A stretch of 57,124 bases of DNA from contig JAIQEZ010000012.1 of the NCBI GenBank assembly GCA_020073545.1, positions 1 through 57,124 of the forward strand, given 5' to 3'. Every line of letters starts with the position of its first letter. The first letter of the stretch is position 1. Of this stretch, positions 42,501-50,562 are shown piece by piece. The notes under the pieces are model-generated. The model was not told the DNA's origin. It worked only from the letters and a program-made list of their open reading frames with translations, and did no database searches. The stretch comes from Terriglobia bacterium (lineage in GTDB: Bacteria > Acidobacteriota > Terriglobia > UBA7540). Made by a program: the position numbers and the translations under genes.

Positions 42501-43573
42501 AGCTCGAAGGCGAGCGCGCCGTCATTCGCTCCCTGCGCGGCGTAAGCGGTGGAGGAGCGGTTGAGCTGGGCGGTTTTGTGACCCTCTCTGAAAACCCTCG
42601 CTTCGAACTTCGCGCCAGCCTCGACCAGGTCCGCGTGCGTTATCCGCCCAACTTCACGTCCGTCCTCAACGGTAATCTGCGCCTGGCGGGAAACTCCGAG
42701 CGCGGGCAACTGCAAGGCGAACTGGTCGTGCGCCAGATGTTTTTGAATGAGAATGTTAATTGGATAGCGAGAATTATTGAATCCACTAATCCCTTTGCAG
42801 AACAACCGGGCGCTGCGACCTCGCCGCTGGCATCGCGGATTCACATGAACGTTCGCGTCACTTCCGCGCCACCCGTGCGGGTGGAAACACCCGACCTGCG
42901 CGCGGTGGGCGACATCGACATCCGCGTGCAGGGAACCCTTGCGAACCCCGTGCAGGTGGGAAGCATCCATTTCCTCAGCGGCGAGGGGGTCTTCCGGGGC
43001 AACCGCTACAGGCTGGTACGTGGGGACATCAGCCTGACGAACCCCTTCCGGACACAAGCCTACCTGGACCTGGAAGCGCAGACCCGCGTGCAGCGCTATG
43101 AGCTGATGGTTGATATCTCCGGCCCCTTCGACCGGTTAAAGCTCGCGTACCGCTCCGACCCGCCCCTGCCCACCGCCGACATCCTCTCCCTGCTGGCGCT
43201 CGGCTACGCGCGGCAGGAGGAAGTCTTCTCCACGACGGGCGCGAATCCGCTGGGCACCGTGGGCGCCAGTGCCATCCTCTCCGAAGCGCTCTCCAGCCAA
43301 GTCACCGGCCGCATCCAGCACCTGTTCGGCGTCAGCCGCATCAAGATCGATCCCAACGTGGGCGTGCCCGGCTTCGGCTCCGGCGCGCGCGTCACCGTGG
43401 AGCAGCAGGTCACGCGCGACCTCACACTCACTTACGTCACCAACACCTCCAGTTCGCAGTACCGCATCATTCAATTCGAGTTGGCCGTGAGTGAAAACGT
43501 CTCGGTGCTGGGGATTCGTGACCAGAACGGCATCTTCGGGCTCGAGTTCCGGTTCCGGCACCGCTTCAAGTAA
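39593..43573 (+). CDS. tamB: TamB-family translocation/assembly and lipid-transport protein (DUF490)
   Basis: The 1326-residue protein has one N-terminal membrane helix (about 13-32: ALYVLECLLALALAVLIIM) and a very long periplasmic beta-rich body built of repeated strands, like AsmA/TamB/YhdP bridge proteins. The DUF490/TamB domain occupies the last about 330 residues (TSPLASRIHMNVRVTS, then RYELMVDISGPFDRLKLAYRSDPPLP) and ends with FGLEFRFRHRFK, the usual C-terminus. The family spans the periplasm and moves lipids or helps assembly of barrels with TamA. It lies 16 bases after the SurA-like gene and in operon with the Omp85 gene, giving a complete TAM module. TTG at 39593 is the start; an ATG at 39585 is in another frame. 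Confidence 0.9.
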   Translation: MPTRWKIPKPLRAALYVLECLLALALAVLIIMSSSWFQHWLERRVITGLEDLTGGRVELARFRFRPWVLEVTLQELAIHGSEPAGDPPLVSARTVVAHLSPEQFLLRHLRLRSLDVDDLRVHLRTGPDGSTNLPGPRQQLAAERNLVDLMDLSIGRLTVSHSAIVWNNQQQPLELDARELAVLLRMTRGQYAGTLSSSATTIRSPRGSLPPVTFNSRFELTRAGLVVPSFAWQAPGMTGKASFTIRSLATPEAYASFQVAADLPALARVFLLPELRAGSLQIEGQAIYRHGEFYAQGRARARQVAVHSPALSPDHLEATADYALEKRQLNLTNLIVSAWGGAAQGTLQANFGESPPSFRLKAQLHQVRLEDALRSAAPAPFLAAQLHLAAATNGTVTATWSGWLERLKTTFDLTFQGSAGVSRNQLPLSGYARGTLEEERGLTLQLAKAEFQTPHSTLTAQGTLREPASLSGAAQPLTLTIATADLEEWRPLIQTLRATSEPIPLVLESPAEFSGQLTGTYNQPSLQGRLKIGEFRYHGWVWDRLAATVTLGPGFAQITSARVEHEKSSLELSASVQLDHWRVTPNSAVRFSARVQRTPLEGLKAAIAPDFPARGLVTGRVDLDGTASSLAGTGVLRIDNGAIGDEPFDSLSAQLRVEQSLWKLEGIQLAKGHGRLSGDLALEPARRFVSGQLRGVDFRLAEIKHVPLAAATVLPKGALDGRLSFEARGQGTPDSFHLQGVWHIDSLRVADTPVGDLHGVMEGEGQQLRIEGENRGPAGALHLRARATAAGEWPIEAEGQYSGLRVDPWIRAFFSHEFDAAVTVNGSFQGAGHLRSPAKIDLHAQARDLAVNFPSIQWKNDQPINLSYSGGTLAVSRFVMRGPSTELEIEGAVRFGERVTLALNAQGQSDATLLTALDPNLQATGRSALRLRLTGTPARPILNGTLDVQDVSLGYGDLPFRFNNLQGTIQLEGERAVIRSLRGVSGGGAVELGGFVTLSENPRFELRASLDQVRVRYPPNFTSVLNGNLRLAGNSERGQLQGELVVRQMFLNENVNWIARIIESTNPFAEQPGAATSPLASRIHMNVRVTSAPPVRVETPDLRAVGDIDIRVQGTLANPVQVGSIHFLSGEGVFRGNRYRLVRGDISLTNPFRTQAYLDLEAQTRVQRYELMVDISGPFDRLKLAYRSDPPLPTADILSLLALGYARQEEVFSTTGANPLGTVGASAILSEALSSQVTGRIQHLFGVSRIKIDPNVGVPGFGSGARVTVEQQVTRDLTLTYVTNTSSSQYRIIQFELAVSENVSVLGIRDQNGIFGLEFRFRHRFK

Positions 43574-43674
43574 ACCGCTTGCCGTGGGCGAGCTCGTCGT
43601 GTCCGTTGATGGGGCACATACATCAAAAGCAATGTATGCGCCACCCGTGGGAAAATAGAAAAGAGGTGACGATC

Positions 43675-45111
43675 ATGCGCAATTACAAACGATCTTCCTT
43701 GTCGTTGGTTCTTTGGCTGTTCTTCGTAGCGATCGGTTCGCAAACGGCGGGAGCCCAAACCCCGCTGAAAACCATCAACAATCCCCAGGGCGGCGTAATC
43801 GTCTACGGACTCGTGGACGGAGCGACCACCCAGGCGGCAGCCATGAGCAAAGTGCTACGCATCGTGCATAACAATTGCGGCGAAAGGCCGCAAGTCGGAA
43901 GAATTTTCAAGGTGCGCGGCACGAATTCAGTGGCGGTCTTTTTCACGGTGGTCAACCACCCGCAAGGGAACAAACAGGTGGCGGGCCTGCTCATTGCTGC
44001 GCCCTCCGGCCCCAATCAGATCGATGCGGCCCTGGTGAGCGACGATGCGGCGCGCTTTGGCTCCACCGTGAACCCCATGCTGAATCGGCTATTCAGCGAG
44101 TGGGATCCGGGCGGGGCGGGGCAAGCTTCCGGCCCGGCCACTGGTGGGCATTCAGCTCTGGCAGCCAGGCTGCATACGGTCGCAGCCTCCGACAACTCCG
44201 TGAGTATCGGCGTCCCCGACGGGTGGACGGTTGATCCCGCCAGTGGTCACGGAACAATTGTGGTCAAAGGTCCACACGGAGAAGCGGTTGCCATCAACAT
44301 GATGAGAAACGCCGTGGACTCATCAAGCGCGTGGCAGCAGAACTTCTGGCGAATGGGAGGTAGACCCATTCCGGGAACAATCCTCTACCCGTATCATGGG
44401 AATCTCATAAGGGAATTCCCGAACCTGGTGCAGGCGTGGCGGCGCGCGGGCGGCCTAGGCCCAGCGAAGCTTCAGGTTGACAAAATCGATCGGACGCCGC
44501 CACCCCAGGGGGCGCCCCAGGGTGAGGAGTGCGTGATAGTAAAGGGGCAGTTGGATCCCGACGGGAGAGGCATGCGGTCGTGGAGCGAAATGATGTGCGC
44601 GACCTTGCCTGCGAACGAGTGGAGGGGCTACATGGTCATCCGCCACCAATCCCTTTTCCCCAATTCCCTCGCCGCGCAGCAGCAACCCACCGTGGAAGCC
44701 ATGATTCCCACCTGGAGGCAGAACGCAGAAGTGCTCAATCAGGAGTTGGCGGCGGACATACGGCGGAAGCAGGCAGACGACGCAGCCATCAGGGCCCAAA
44801 CCCGAGTTGCCATCGACAATATTCACGCCATCGGCCAGCAAGCGACAGCGCGGTACAATGCGACCCAAGCCGCTAACGACGCCCAACACGCCGGCTATTG
44901 GGCCCAACAGGACACCAATGCCAGGAACAGTCAGAGTTTCAGCAACTACTTACTCGATCAAACCGTTATCCAGGACAACAACATGTACGGCAATGGCACG
45001 ATCGGCCACGGCACGGCCTGGAACTCCACCGCCGATGCGTTGGTGAAAGCCAATCCCAATCGCTACGAAATTGTGAATACCCCCAATTTCTGGAAGGGCG
45101 TGGATTACTGA
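43675..45111 (+). CDS. Exported protein of unknown function
   Basis: The 478-residue protein has a signal peptide (MRNYKRSSLSLVLWLFFVAIGSQTAGA). The mature protein has two parts: a region about 30-150 with VYGLVDGATTQAAAMSKVL and GRIFKVRGTNSVAVFFTVVNH, and a region about 195-345 with VSIGVPDGWTVDPASGHGTI that looks like a strand-rich domain found in secreted, gene-regulated proteins. A Gln/Asn/Ala-rich helical segment (about 350-430) comes before the end. AGAGGTGA lies seven bases before the ATG at 43675. No named family can be assigned. It follows tamB in the same direction after 100 bases, but its independent ribosome site suggests its own control. Confidence 0.6.
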   Translation: MRNYKRSSLSLVLWLFFVAIGSQTAGAQTPLKTINNPQGGVIVYGLVDGATTQAAAMSKVLRIVHNNCGERPQVGRIFKVRGTNSVAVFFTVVNHPQGNKQVAGLLIAAPSGPNQIDAALVSDDAARFGSTVNPMLNRLFSEWDPGGAGQASGPATGGHSALAARLHTVAASDNSVSIGVPDGWTVDPASGHGTIVVKGPHGEAVAINMMRNAVDSSSAWQQNFWRMGGRPIPGTILYPYHGNLIREFPNLVQAWRRAGGLGPAKLQVDKIDRTPPPQGAPQGEECVIVKGQLDPDGRGMRSWSEMMCATLPANEWRGYMVIRHQSLFPNSLAAQQQPTVEAMIPTWRQNAEVLNQELAADIRRKQADDAAIRAQTRVAIDNIHAIGQQATARYNATQAANDAQHAGYWAQQDTNARNSQSFSNYLLDQTVIQDNNMYGNGTIGHGTAWNSTADALVKANPNRYEIVNTPNFWKGVDY

Positions 45112-45293
45112 CCCCTGGCCGGGGGCTTCGAAGTTGGGGTCATCGGGAGATGGATGGCGCGGATTTCCACTCGCTGGCGATGGTCCAGCGTGAACGAGTA
45201 TTCCGGCAGGAGCGCGGCGCAACCCATGGGCCGCTGCGGGTTAACGATAGCCGGTTTGCCCTTGGATTCGGAAGCGCGAATCCCCGGAAGAAC

Positions 45294-45313
45294 CGCCCCG
45301 ATGCATCGGGGCG
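45294..45313. repeat. Perfect 20-bp palindrome CGCCCCGATG/CATCGGGGCG
   Basis: A fully symmetric 20-bp sequence followed by CTAC. The same CGCCCCGA...TCGGGGCG pattern occurs at 48461, in the opposite orientation by its flanks. Probably an interspersed repeat. No gene is supported in 45112-46287. Confidence 0.7.
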
Positions 45314-45415
45314 CTACGCGCACTACGTGCTTCTCGGATGCCTCAGCCAGTGCGCGTTCGTGAACGGCCCAATTGCGTAATATCCCTGTATGGTGGAGTG
45401 AATTCCAGAAAGGGG

Positions 45416-45535
45416 GTCGGACCTTCAGGTCCGACAATAGCCAAGACTTCAGACGGGGCCTTTAGGCCCTGAAGCTTCAGGGGCTTAAAGCCCCCGACTG
45501 CCTGCGGCCCGATCCTGTCGGAGCTAAAGCTCCGA
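45416..45535. repeat. Cluster of short hairpins with TTCA/TTTA/TTAAA/TAAA loops
   Basis: Four stem-loops lie within 120 bases: GTCGGACC/GGTCCGAC (45416-45435, loop TTCA), GGGCC/GGCCC (45456-45469, loop TTTA), GGGGC/GCCCC (45480-45494, loop TTAAA) and TCGGAGC/GCTCCGA (45518-45535, loop TAAA). CTGAAG/CTTCAG joins the second and third. The stems differ while loop sequences are alike, so it is a family of hairpins and not copies of one. Non-coding. Confidence 0.75.
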
Positions 45536-45612
45536 TCCCCTGCACAACTGCCTCAAGCGCAGCTTTTCAAATTGGGACATTCAGTTGTAGTAGTTTGGAC
45601 TCGGCGTAACGG

Positions 45613-45728
45613 ACAGCGCCGACCAGTGGTCAGTTGTCGGACACGGAGCAGCAGTCCGGGCCGGAGTTCCCAACCTCCGGATTGGCGACCATCCGGGAGT
45701 TGATCGGTTCGGTCGACACTACGGCGTT
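45613..45728 (+). repeat. 116-bp dispersed sequence, copy A
   Basis: From ACAGCGCC to ACGGCGTT this stretch is repeated at 50844-50959 in the same orientation with about seven differences and no gap. A TTG frame (LSDTEQQSGPEF ...) is open through both copies, but the base changes are not mainly silent, so coding is doubtful. No transposase is adjacent. Confidence 0.85.
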
Positions 45729-46287
45729 GGTCGCGATCAATCCCAGCGAGTGCCATGCCATCACAAACTTCCTCGAACCGGACTTCGCGACAGGAATCGG
45801 ACCGGTGACCACGAACGAGCTTGCAGCAGCGGCGGGTTAAAACCGGTGGACGCTTGATCAAGCACGCCCGGTATTATTGGCTGCTCCTGGCGGAGAGGTC
45901 GCCGCGGCACCTCTTTGGAGCCATGCTCTGCCGGATCGCAGCGCTGCCATCCCCAGCGGGATAGGCAAGCCGTGGGTCCGAGCAGGTTGGGGGGGACGCA
46001 GGAGGCAGGGAAGGAAAAGTATTTCAGGGATGGGCCGGAAAAGCAGCAGTTTTGGGCCTTATAATTTCCCCGCGGCCGCCGAAGAGGCTCTGCACTCAAA
46101 AAACCTCCCGGAGAATTGCCTACTGAGGCGGGCAGGTGTACATTATCCATCGGCTGGGAAGTCAAAACGGAAATTCGTATTGACATCATCCCGCAAGCGA
46201 ACGCTGTGAGCTCTCTCCAAACGGAAGGGATGGCAGCGTTAATTCGGGGACACCGCCCACTAATGCAGTGGTCGCGAGGACTCCAGC

Positions 46288-46953
46288 ATGCTGTTGTTCT
46301 TACGCAAGGTGCTCGGGCTGGCCGCTCTCGCGTGGCTCTCGTTGTGCCTCCGCTGTCTGATCACCTTCTACGTTAACCCTACAGCTGCAGGGATAGCCTT
46401 TTTGGATATGGTCTTTACCAGCTACGTGGGGGTCCCTGCGGGCATCATTTGGGCCGTGCTGAAGGTCATCAGCGTGCTCAACGCACCCCGCGTGGAGGGA
46501 CCCGTCGCGCCCGTCGCAGGAATTCTCCCCAGTCAAGTCTCGACTGGCGGCGCTATCCGACCTGAGACGCCTGCCGGAGTGCCCGAGGCCAAGCGCGCTG
46601 GACCTACAAGTTCCACCTTCCCTCCTGGGCCGGACGTTTATACGTACTCGGCACGGGGGATGCCGGTGTGCCCGGAGTGCGGGCAGCGCCCCGCGATCTT
46701 CTACTGCTCAACCCATCATAGTGCGGTCTGCCTCGGATGCGTGGTAAGGCACGATAATCCGAGGAAGTGTGTTTACGTACCCGCATTTCGCGCCCCGAAG
46801 CCCGCCGCCGGGCAGGAGAAAACGTCGGGACCGGCCAAGTCGACGAGCGAAGGCAGCCGGGAGCCGTGTTCGGAATCACTTGAGGGCGCGGCGCCGCGCG
46901 CCGGGAAACGGAGGATTCGGCGCAAAGCCCTCACGGCACCTTGGACTAAATGA
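46288..46953 (+). CDS. Membrane protein with a B-box-like zinc-binding domain
   Basis: The 221-residue protein has two N-terminal hydrophobic segments (about 7-26 and 36-63) and then a Pro/Ala-rich linker. The C-terminal half contains C128, C131, C140, H143/H144, C148, C151, H155 and C161: CPECGQRP...YCSTHHSAVCLGCVVRHDNPRKC. This spacing is that of a B-box zinc finger (two zinc sites), common in eukaryotic TRIM proteins and present in few bacterial proteins. The very C-terminus is strongly basic (RAGKRRIRRKA). GAGG precedes the ATG at 46288. No enzyme activity is implied; protein-protein contact is the known B-box role. No related neighbour. Confidence 0.65.
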   Translation: MLLFLRKVLGLAALAWLSLCLRCLITFYVNPTAAGIAFLDMVFTSYVGVPAGIIWAVLKVISVLNAPRVEGPVAPVAGILPSQVSTGGAIRPETPAGVPEAKRAGPTSSTFPPGPDVYTYSARGMPVCPECGQRPAIFYCSTHHSAVCLGCVVRHDNPRKCVYVPAFRAPKPAAGQEKTSGPAKSTSEGSREPCSESLEGAAPRAGKRRIRRKALTAPWTK

Positions 46954-47308
46954 ACCGGGCTTGCGTGCACTGGCTGACTATTTGAATTCTTGGGCTGGAA
47001 TCAGCAGGTAGCGCAGAGGCTCGTTGTCCAGAGACTCTGCGGCTCTTCGTTCGTTGGACGCGATCTCCGATCACCAGTGTGCAGGAACGCGTAGTGCGGG
47101 AAATCCGCACGCTACGTGTGAGGTGGGGGGGCTGGAAACGGGGCTCTCTTACGGGTCACCGCGCCAGTCCTCGACCCTACCAGCTTGACGTAGTTCTGAG
47201 TTTGACTCAACAAGCCAGCCGGCGTATGATTTTGCGGAAACGTAAAGTTGAAATCGGAAATTCCGGCTTAACGGAATTCGGGACACCCTCAGGGGCGCAG
47301 GAGGAGAA
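46954..47308. repeat. Intergenic stretch with one hairpin repeat (47007-47046)
   Basis: GGTAGCGCAGAG at 47007 is mirrored by CTCTGCGGCTCT ending at 47046. The same element occurs inverted at 48502-48536. Apart from it, and an AT-richer segment before the BON gene, no gene or tRNA is seen. Confidence 0.6.
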
Positions 47309-48166
47309 ATGAAAACATTGGAATCTTCTGACGCGGCAAGAAGTTTCGGCGGCCTTGTGGTCGCTGTGCTCCTTCTTGTGGTGGTTATTGGAGGGGCAAT
47401 TTACTATTTTTATTCGCGGAGTCCGTCTCTTCAAAACGCGTTCCGATCCGTCAAAGAATCATCGCAGGATGCTGCTACTACCTCCAAGGTGCGCACTGCC
47501 TTGCTTTTGTCAAAGCACGTATCCGCCTTTGACATTAAGGTGGATACGAGCCGGGGAGAAGTCACCTTGAGCGGTCAAGTACCCTCGGAAGAAATCAAAG
47601 CCGTCGCTGGGGCGATTGCCCAGGACACGTCGGGCGCAAAACAAGTCCATAACGAACTGACCCTCAACCCTGCCGCGGAGCGGAATCCGGAAATGGAACG
47701 GCTCGCTGCCCGCATTGCCGATCTGGAGATCACAACCATCATCAATGATGCTCTTCTGAAAAGCACGGAACTAAAAGATCAACGCATTGAGGCACAGGTC
47801 AACAAATGCGTGGTTGCTTTGAACGGAACGGTGGAAACACCGAATCAGAAACATGCGGCGGAGCAAATCGCTTGGCAGGCTCCGGGCGTCCAAGGAGTTA
47901 CCGATAATCTTGCCGTGACCAATGCCCAGGCGACGCCGGAGAGTGCGGATGAGAAACTTGCCCGGCGGGTGGAGTTTGAATTGTATTCCACTAAGGCAAT
48001 TTCCTTAAAAACGATGCAAATACATGCTGAGAACGGTACAATCACTCTCACCGGCAGTGTTGCCTCCCGCGCAGAAAAACTGCTTGCGGAGAAGATAGCT
48101 CAGGCGGTTGAAGGTGTCCGAAAAGTCGTAAACAATCTGGCTGCGCCACCCGAGATCGAGCCGTAA
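47309..48166 (+). CDS. Membrane-anchored protein with three BON domains
   Basis: The 285-residue protein has one N-terminal membrane helix (about 14-35: GGLVVAVLLLVVVIGGAIYYF) and three BON repeats: about 57-117 (VRTALLLS...IKVDTSRGEVTLSGQV), 142-203 (INDALLKS...VVALNGTVETPNQKHAAEQIA) and 216-280 (VEFELYST...IHAENGTITLTGSV). BON domains bind phospholipid or attach to the membrane and are found in OsmY and secretin-related proteins; here the repeats would lie in the periplasm. GGAGGAG gives a strong start at 47309. Base composition is less GC-rich than the tam genes nearby. A role in envelope stability under stress is inferred from OsmY relatives. Confidence 0.85.
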   Translation: MKTLESSDAARSFGGLVVAVLLLVVVIGGAIYYFYSRSPSLQNAFRSVKESSQDAATTSKVRTALLLSKHVSAFDIKVDTSRGEVTLSGQVPSEEIKAVAGAIAQDTSGAKQVHNELTLNPAAERNPEMERLAARIADLEITTIINDALLKSTELKDQRIEAQVNKCVVALNGTVETPNQKHAAEQIAWQAPGVQGVTDNLAVTNAQATPESADEKLARRVEFELYSTKAISLKTMQIHAENGTITLTGSVASRAEKLLAEKIAQAVEGVRKVVNNLAAPPEIEP

Positions 48167-48335
48167 TACTCAAGCGCCGCTAGCAGGAAATGTCACTTTG
48201 TAGGGTTGATGGAGTTAATCGCTGTTTTGGCGGCGATCTGGGGAGTCCTGCGCCCGCTGAAAGCGCCGTCCGGATTGAAATCATCAATGTTGGTTCGCTC
48301 CCGCTGCTTGGCTTCCCGCTCCCGTGTTTACCCGA

Positions 48336-48416
48336 TTCTTTTCCTTCCTGGCCACCCTCCGCTCCCGCTTCCAAACGCGGGCGGCCTTGCAGTTGAAGAT
48401 TCTTGCCCTACGCCAC
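48336..48416 (+). pseudogene. Remnant of an integrase-type (IS3/IS481-like) transposase N-terminus
   Basis: In one frame the DNA reads FFSFLATLRSRFQTRAAL followed by QLKILALRHP, closely similar to the opening of DDE integrase-type transposases (RTRAALQLENLALRHQ). Only about 27 codons are left and the frame soon reaches a dispersed hairpin repeat. It is a scar of an old insertion. The rest of 48167-48855 is non-coding, with an AT-rich stretch (48550-48660) unlike its surroundings. Confidence 0.6.
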
Positions 48417-48460
48417 CCGATAGACGGCGTTCGAGGAAATAGCTCCTCGGTAGCCGGTAG

Positions 48461-48480
48461 CGCCCCGATTTGTCGGGGCG
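48461..48480. repeat. Dispersed hairpin CGCCCCGA-TTTG-TCGGGGCG
   Basis: A perfect 8-bp stem of the same family as 45294-45313, preceded by GGTAG so that it reads in the opposite orientation. The 48502-48536 GCAGAG hairpin follows 21 bases later. Confidence 0.7.
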
Positions 48481-48501
48481 GCTTTTCCGTCCCCAAGGGT
48501 T

Positions 48502-48536
48502 AGAGCCGCAGAGTTCAAGACCAACTCTGCGCTACC
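48502..48536 (-). repeat. Hairpin repeat GGTAGCGCAGAG...CTCTGCGGCTCT, second copy (inverted)
   Basis: On the minus strand this reads GGTAGCGCAGAG, an 11-base loop, then CTCTGCGGCTCT, the same arms as at 47007-47046. The two copies flank the BON gene in opposite orientation. Confidence 0.65.
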
Positions 48537-48855
48537 CTGCTATCCGCAAATATTATGAGGAATAATAGGCATGTTTTGGGCTGCTGATAGAGAACAAAAC
48601 AGAACATATAGCGTAATACAGAAATAGCAGGAACTTCTTTAATGTAATGCAGCGAAAACTAATGACCTCTTCCGAAGGGAGCATGACTCGCGGCCTCCTT
48701 TCGAGTAAATTCCCGCTGGACATCCGAAAAAATCCGCTTTCGTTCGAGCCGGTTTGCTGGTAAAACCGCACAGTGCCGGAGGACTCCTGACAGATGCTCA
48801 GGGGCACTCACATGCAGGAATACGCCAGCTAATTCACATCATAGAAAGGTCTATC

Positions 48856-50496
48856 ATGCCGGAATTTTCGATCAATCCAATGGGGGAGAAGTTTCCGTTG
48901 CCGTGCAAGGAAGAATACGCAGCGGAGAACAAACGGCTCGAATCACTTGCGGCTGCCGCACGGGCAGAGGGCAAAGAGGTCGTCGTGGTGATGGGGCTGG
49001 GCTTTGTGGGAGCAGTGATGGCCGCCATCGTGGCCGACACGGCCGACAAGAAAGACGGCCATCCCACCAAACTCGTCATCGGCTGCCAGCGCCCCAGCAC
49101 GCGCAGCTACTGGAAGATGCCCATGTTGAACCGCGGGGAGTCTCCCGTAAAGTCCGAAGACCCGCAGGTCGACCCGATGATTGCCCGCTGTGTCCTGGAA
49201 AAGAAAACGCTCACAGCCACTTACAGCGCAGATTGCCTCGCCCTGGCCGACTGCGTCGTGGTTGATGTCCAGTGCGACTACGCCAAGAACCGGCTGGGAA
49301 CGATGAAAACCGGCGAAGTCGACATGGCCGCGCTCGAGGCGACCCTGAGAACTATCGGCGAAAAGATCCGGGCCAAATGCCTGGTGCTGATCGAGACTAC
49401 AGTCGCCCCGGGCACAACCGAATTTGTGGCCTGGCCGATTCTCAAGAAGGCGTTCCGGGCCCGCCGCATCGAGGCGGAGCCTCTCCTGGCTCACAGCTTC
49501 GAGCGGGTCATGCCGGGGAAGGATTATGTCAGCAGCATTCGCGATTTCTGGCGAGTCTGTTCCGGCTGCAACACCGAGGCCAAAGAGCGCGCGGTCAAAT
49601 TCCTGAGTGAGGTTCTCAATGTCGACAAATTCCCGCTCACGGTCATGGACCGGCCGATCGAGTCGGAGACCACCAAGATTGTCGAGAACTCCTACCGCGC
49701 CACAATTCTGGCCTTCCTGAACGAGTGGTCGATCTTCGCCGAGCGCAACGGCGTGGATCTCACCAAGGTCATCAAGGCCATCAAGATGAGACCGACGCAC
49801 AGCAACATCATCTTCCCGGGCCCCGGCATCGGAGGGTACTGCCTACCCAAAGACGGCGGGCTGGGCTACTGGGCCTACAGACACATCCTCGGCTTCGAAG
49901 ACGGCGACAGCGTTTTCAAGATGAGCACCGCCGCGATCGACATCAACGACACACGCGCCCTGCACGTGGCGGAACTCACCCGCGATGCGCTGCGCAACAT
50001 GGGCCGGTACATCGCAGGCGCGCGCGTCCTGCTGGCGGGCGCGAGCTACCGCGAGGATGTCGGCGACACGCGTTACAGCGGCAGCGAGCTCGTCTTGCGC
50101 AAGCTTACCGAGATGGGGGCAGAGATGTCCGTGCACGACCCGTATGTCGACCATTGGTACGAGCTGGAGAGCCAGGATACCTATCCCGCGCCGGGGCACT
50201 CGTGGGCGAGGTTCTTCCGCGGGCAGCAGGACCTGGTTCACGTGCGCGTGCAAAAAGACCTGCCGGCGGCGCTCAGCGGTGTGGAGGCCTTGATTCTCGC
50301 CGTCCGGCATGCGCCGTATCTGAAGCTGAATCCGGATGAGGTGGTCCAGTGGGCCGGGGGACAAATCGCCGTAGTAGACTGCTTTGGTATTCTTCAGGAC
50401 AAAGATATCCGGCGCTACTTCGAGCTTGGCTGCGAGGTGAAGGCACTCGGCCGCGGCCATCTAAAGCGCCTTAAAGAAGAAGTCCGCACAAGCTGA
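48856..50496 (+). CDS. UDP-glucose/GDP-mannose-type nucleotide-sugar dehydrogenase
   Basis: The 546-residue NAD-dependent enzyme oxidises a nucleotide sugar twice to the uronic acid. The NAD-binding loop is VVMGLGFVGAVMA (about 38-50), the catalytic Cys329 lies in PGIGGYCLPKDG, and conserved ETTVAPGTTE, RPIESETTKIVENSYRA and AGASYREDVGDTRYS follow in order. The protein is about 100 residues longer than classical Ugd/WecC; the extra length is at the N-terminus (about 30 residues) and spread through the C-terminal domain. Start ATG at 48856 follows AAAGG. The product (UDP-glucuronate, UDP-N-acetylmannosaminuronate or other) cannot be named. No polysaccharide genes are adjacent, and a clear terminator ends it, so it stands alone between repeats. 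Confidence 0.88.
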   Translation: MPEFSINPMGEKFPLPCKEEYAAENKRLESLAAAARAEGKEVVVVMGLGFVGAVMAAIVADTADKKDGHPTKLVIGCQRPSTRSYWKMPMLNRGESPVKSEDPQVDPMIARCVLEKKTLTATYSADCLALADCVVVDVQCDYAKNRLGTMKTGEVDMAALEATLRTIGEKIRAKCLVLIETTVAPGTTEFVAWPILKKAFRARRIEAEPLLAHSFERVMPGKDYVSSIRDFWRVCSGCNTEAKERAVKFLSEVLNVDKFPLTVMDRPIESETTKIVENSYRATILAFLNEWSIFAERNGVDLTKVIKAIKMRPTHSNIIFPGPGIGGYCLPKDGGLGYWAYRHILGFEDGDSVFKMSTAAIDINDTRALHVAELTRDALRNMGRYIAGARVLLAGASYREDVGDTRYSGSELVLRKLTEMGAEMSVHDPYVDHWYELESQDTYPAPGHSWARFFRGQQDLVHVRVQKDLPAALSGVEALILAVRHAPYLKLNPDEVVQWAGGQIAVVDCFGILQDKDIRRYFELGCEVKALGRGHLKRLKEEVRTS

Positions 50497-50505
50497 ACCG
50501 CAAAG

Positions 50506-50548
50506 ACCACGAAGATTTCATTTTGAGGTCTTCGTGGTTCGGGTTTTT
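50506..50548 (+). terminator. Rho-independent terminator of the nucleotide-sugar dehydrogenase gene
   Basis: ACCACGAAGA pairs perfectly with TCTTCGTGGT (50506-50515/50529-50538), followed by CGGGTTTTT. It starts ten bases after the stop codon. Confidence 0.85.
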
Positions 50549-50562
50549 CGTCTCAAGAGGCT

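Noticed and set aside
45105-45437. Minus-strand frame of 110 codons and plus-strand frame 45154-45363
   Set aside because: Both cross a 20-bp palindromic repeat, lack ribosome sites and show no protein-like pattern.
45634-45840. Small protein starting in the 116-bp repeat (TTG start)
   Set aside because: Differences between the two copies are not mainly silent, and copy B continues into a different, short tail; coding is not supported.
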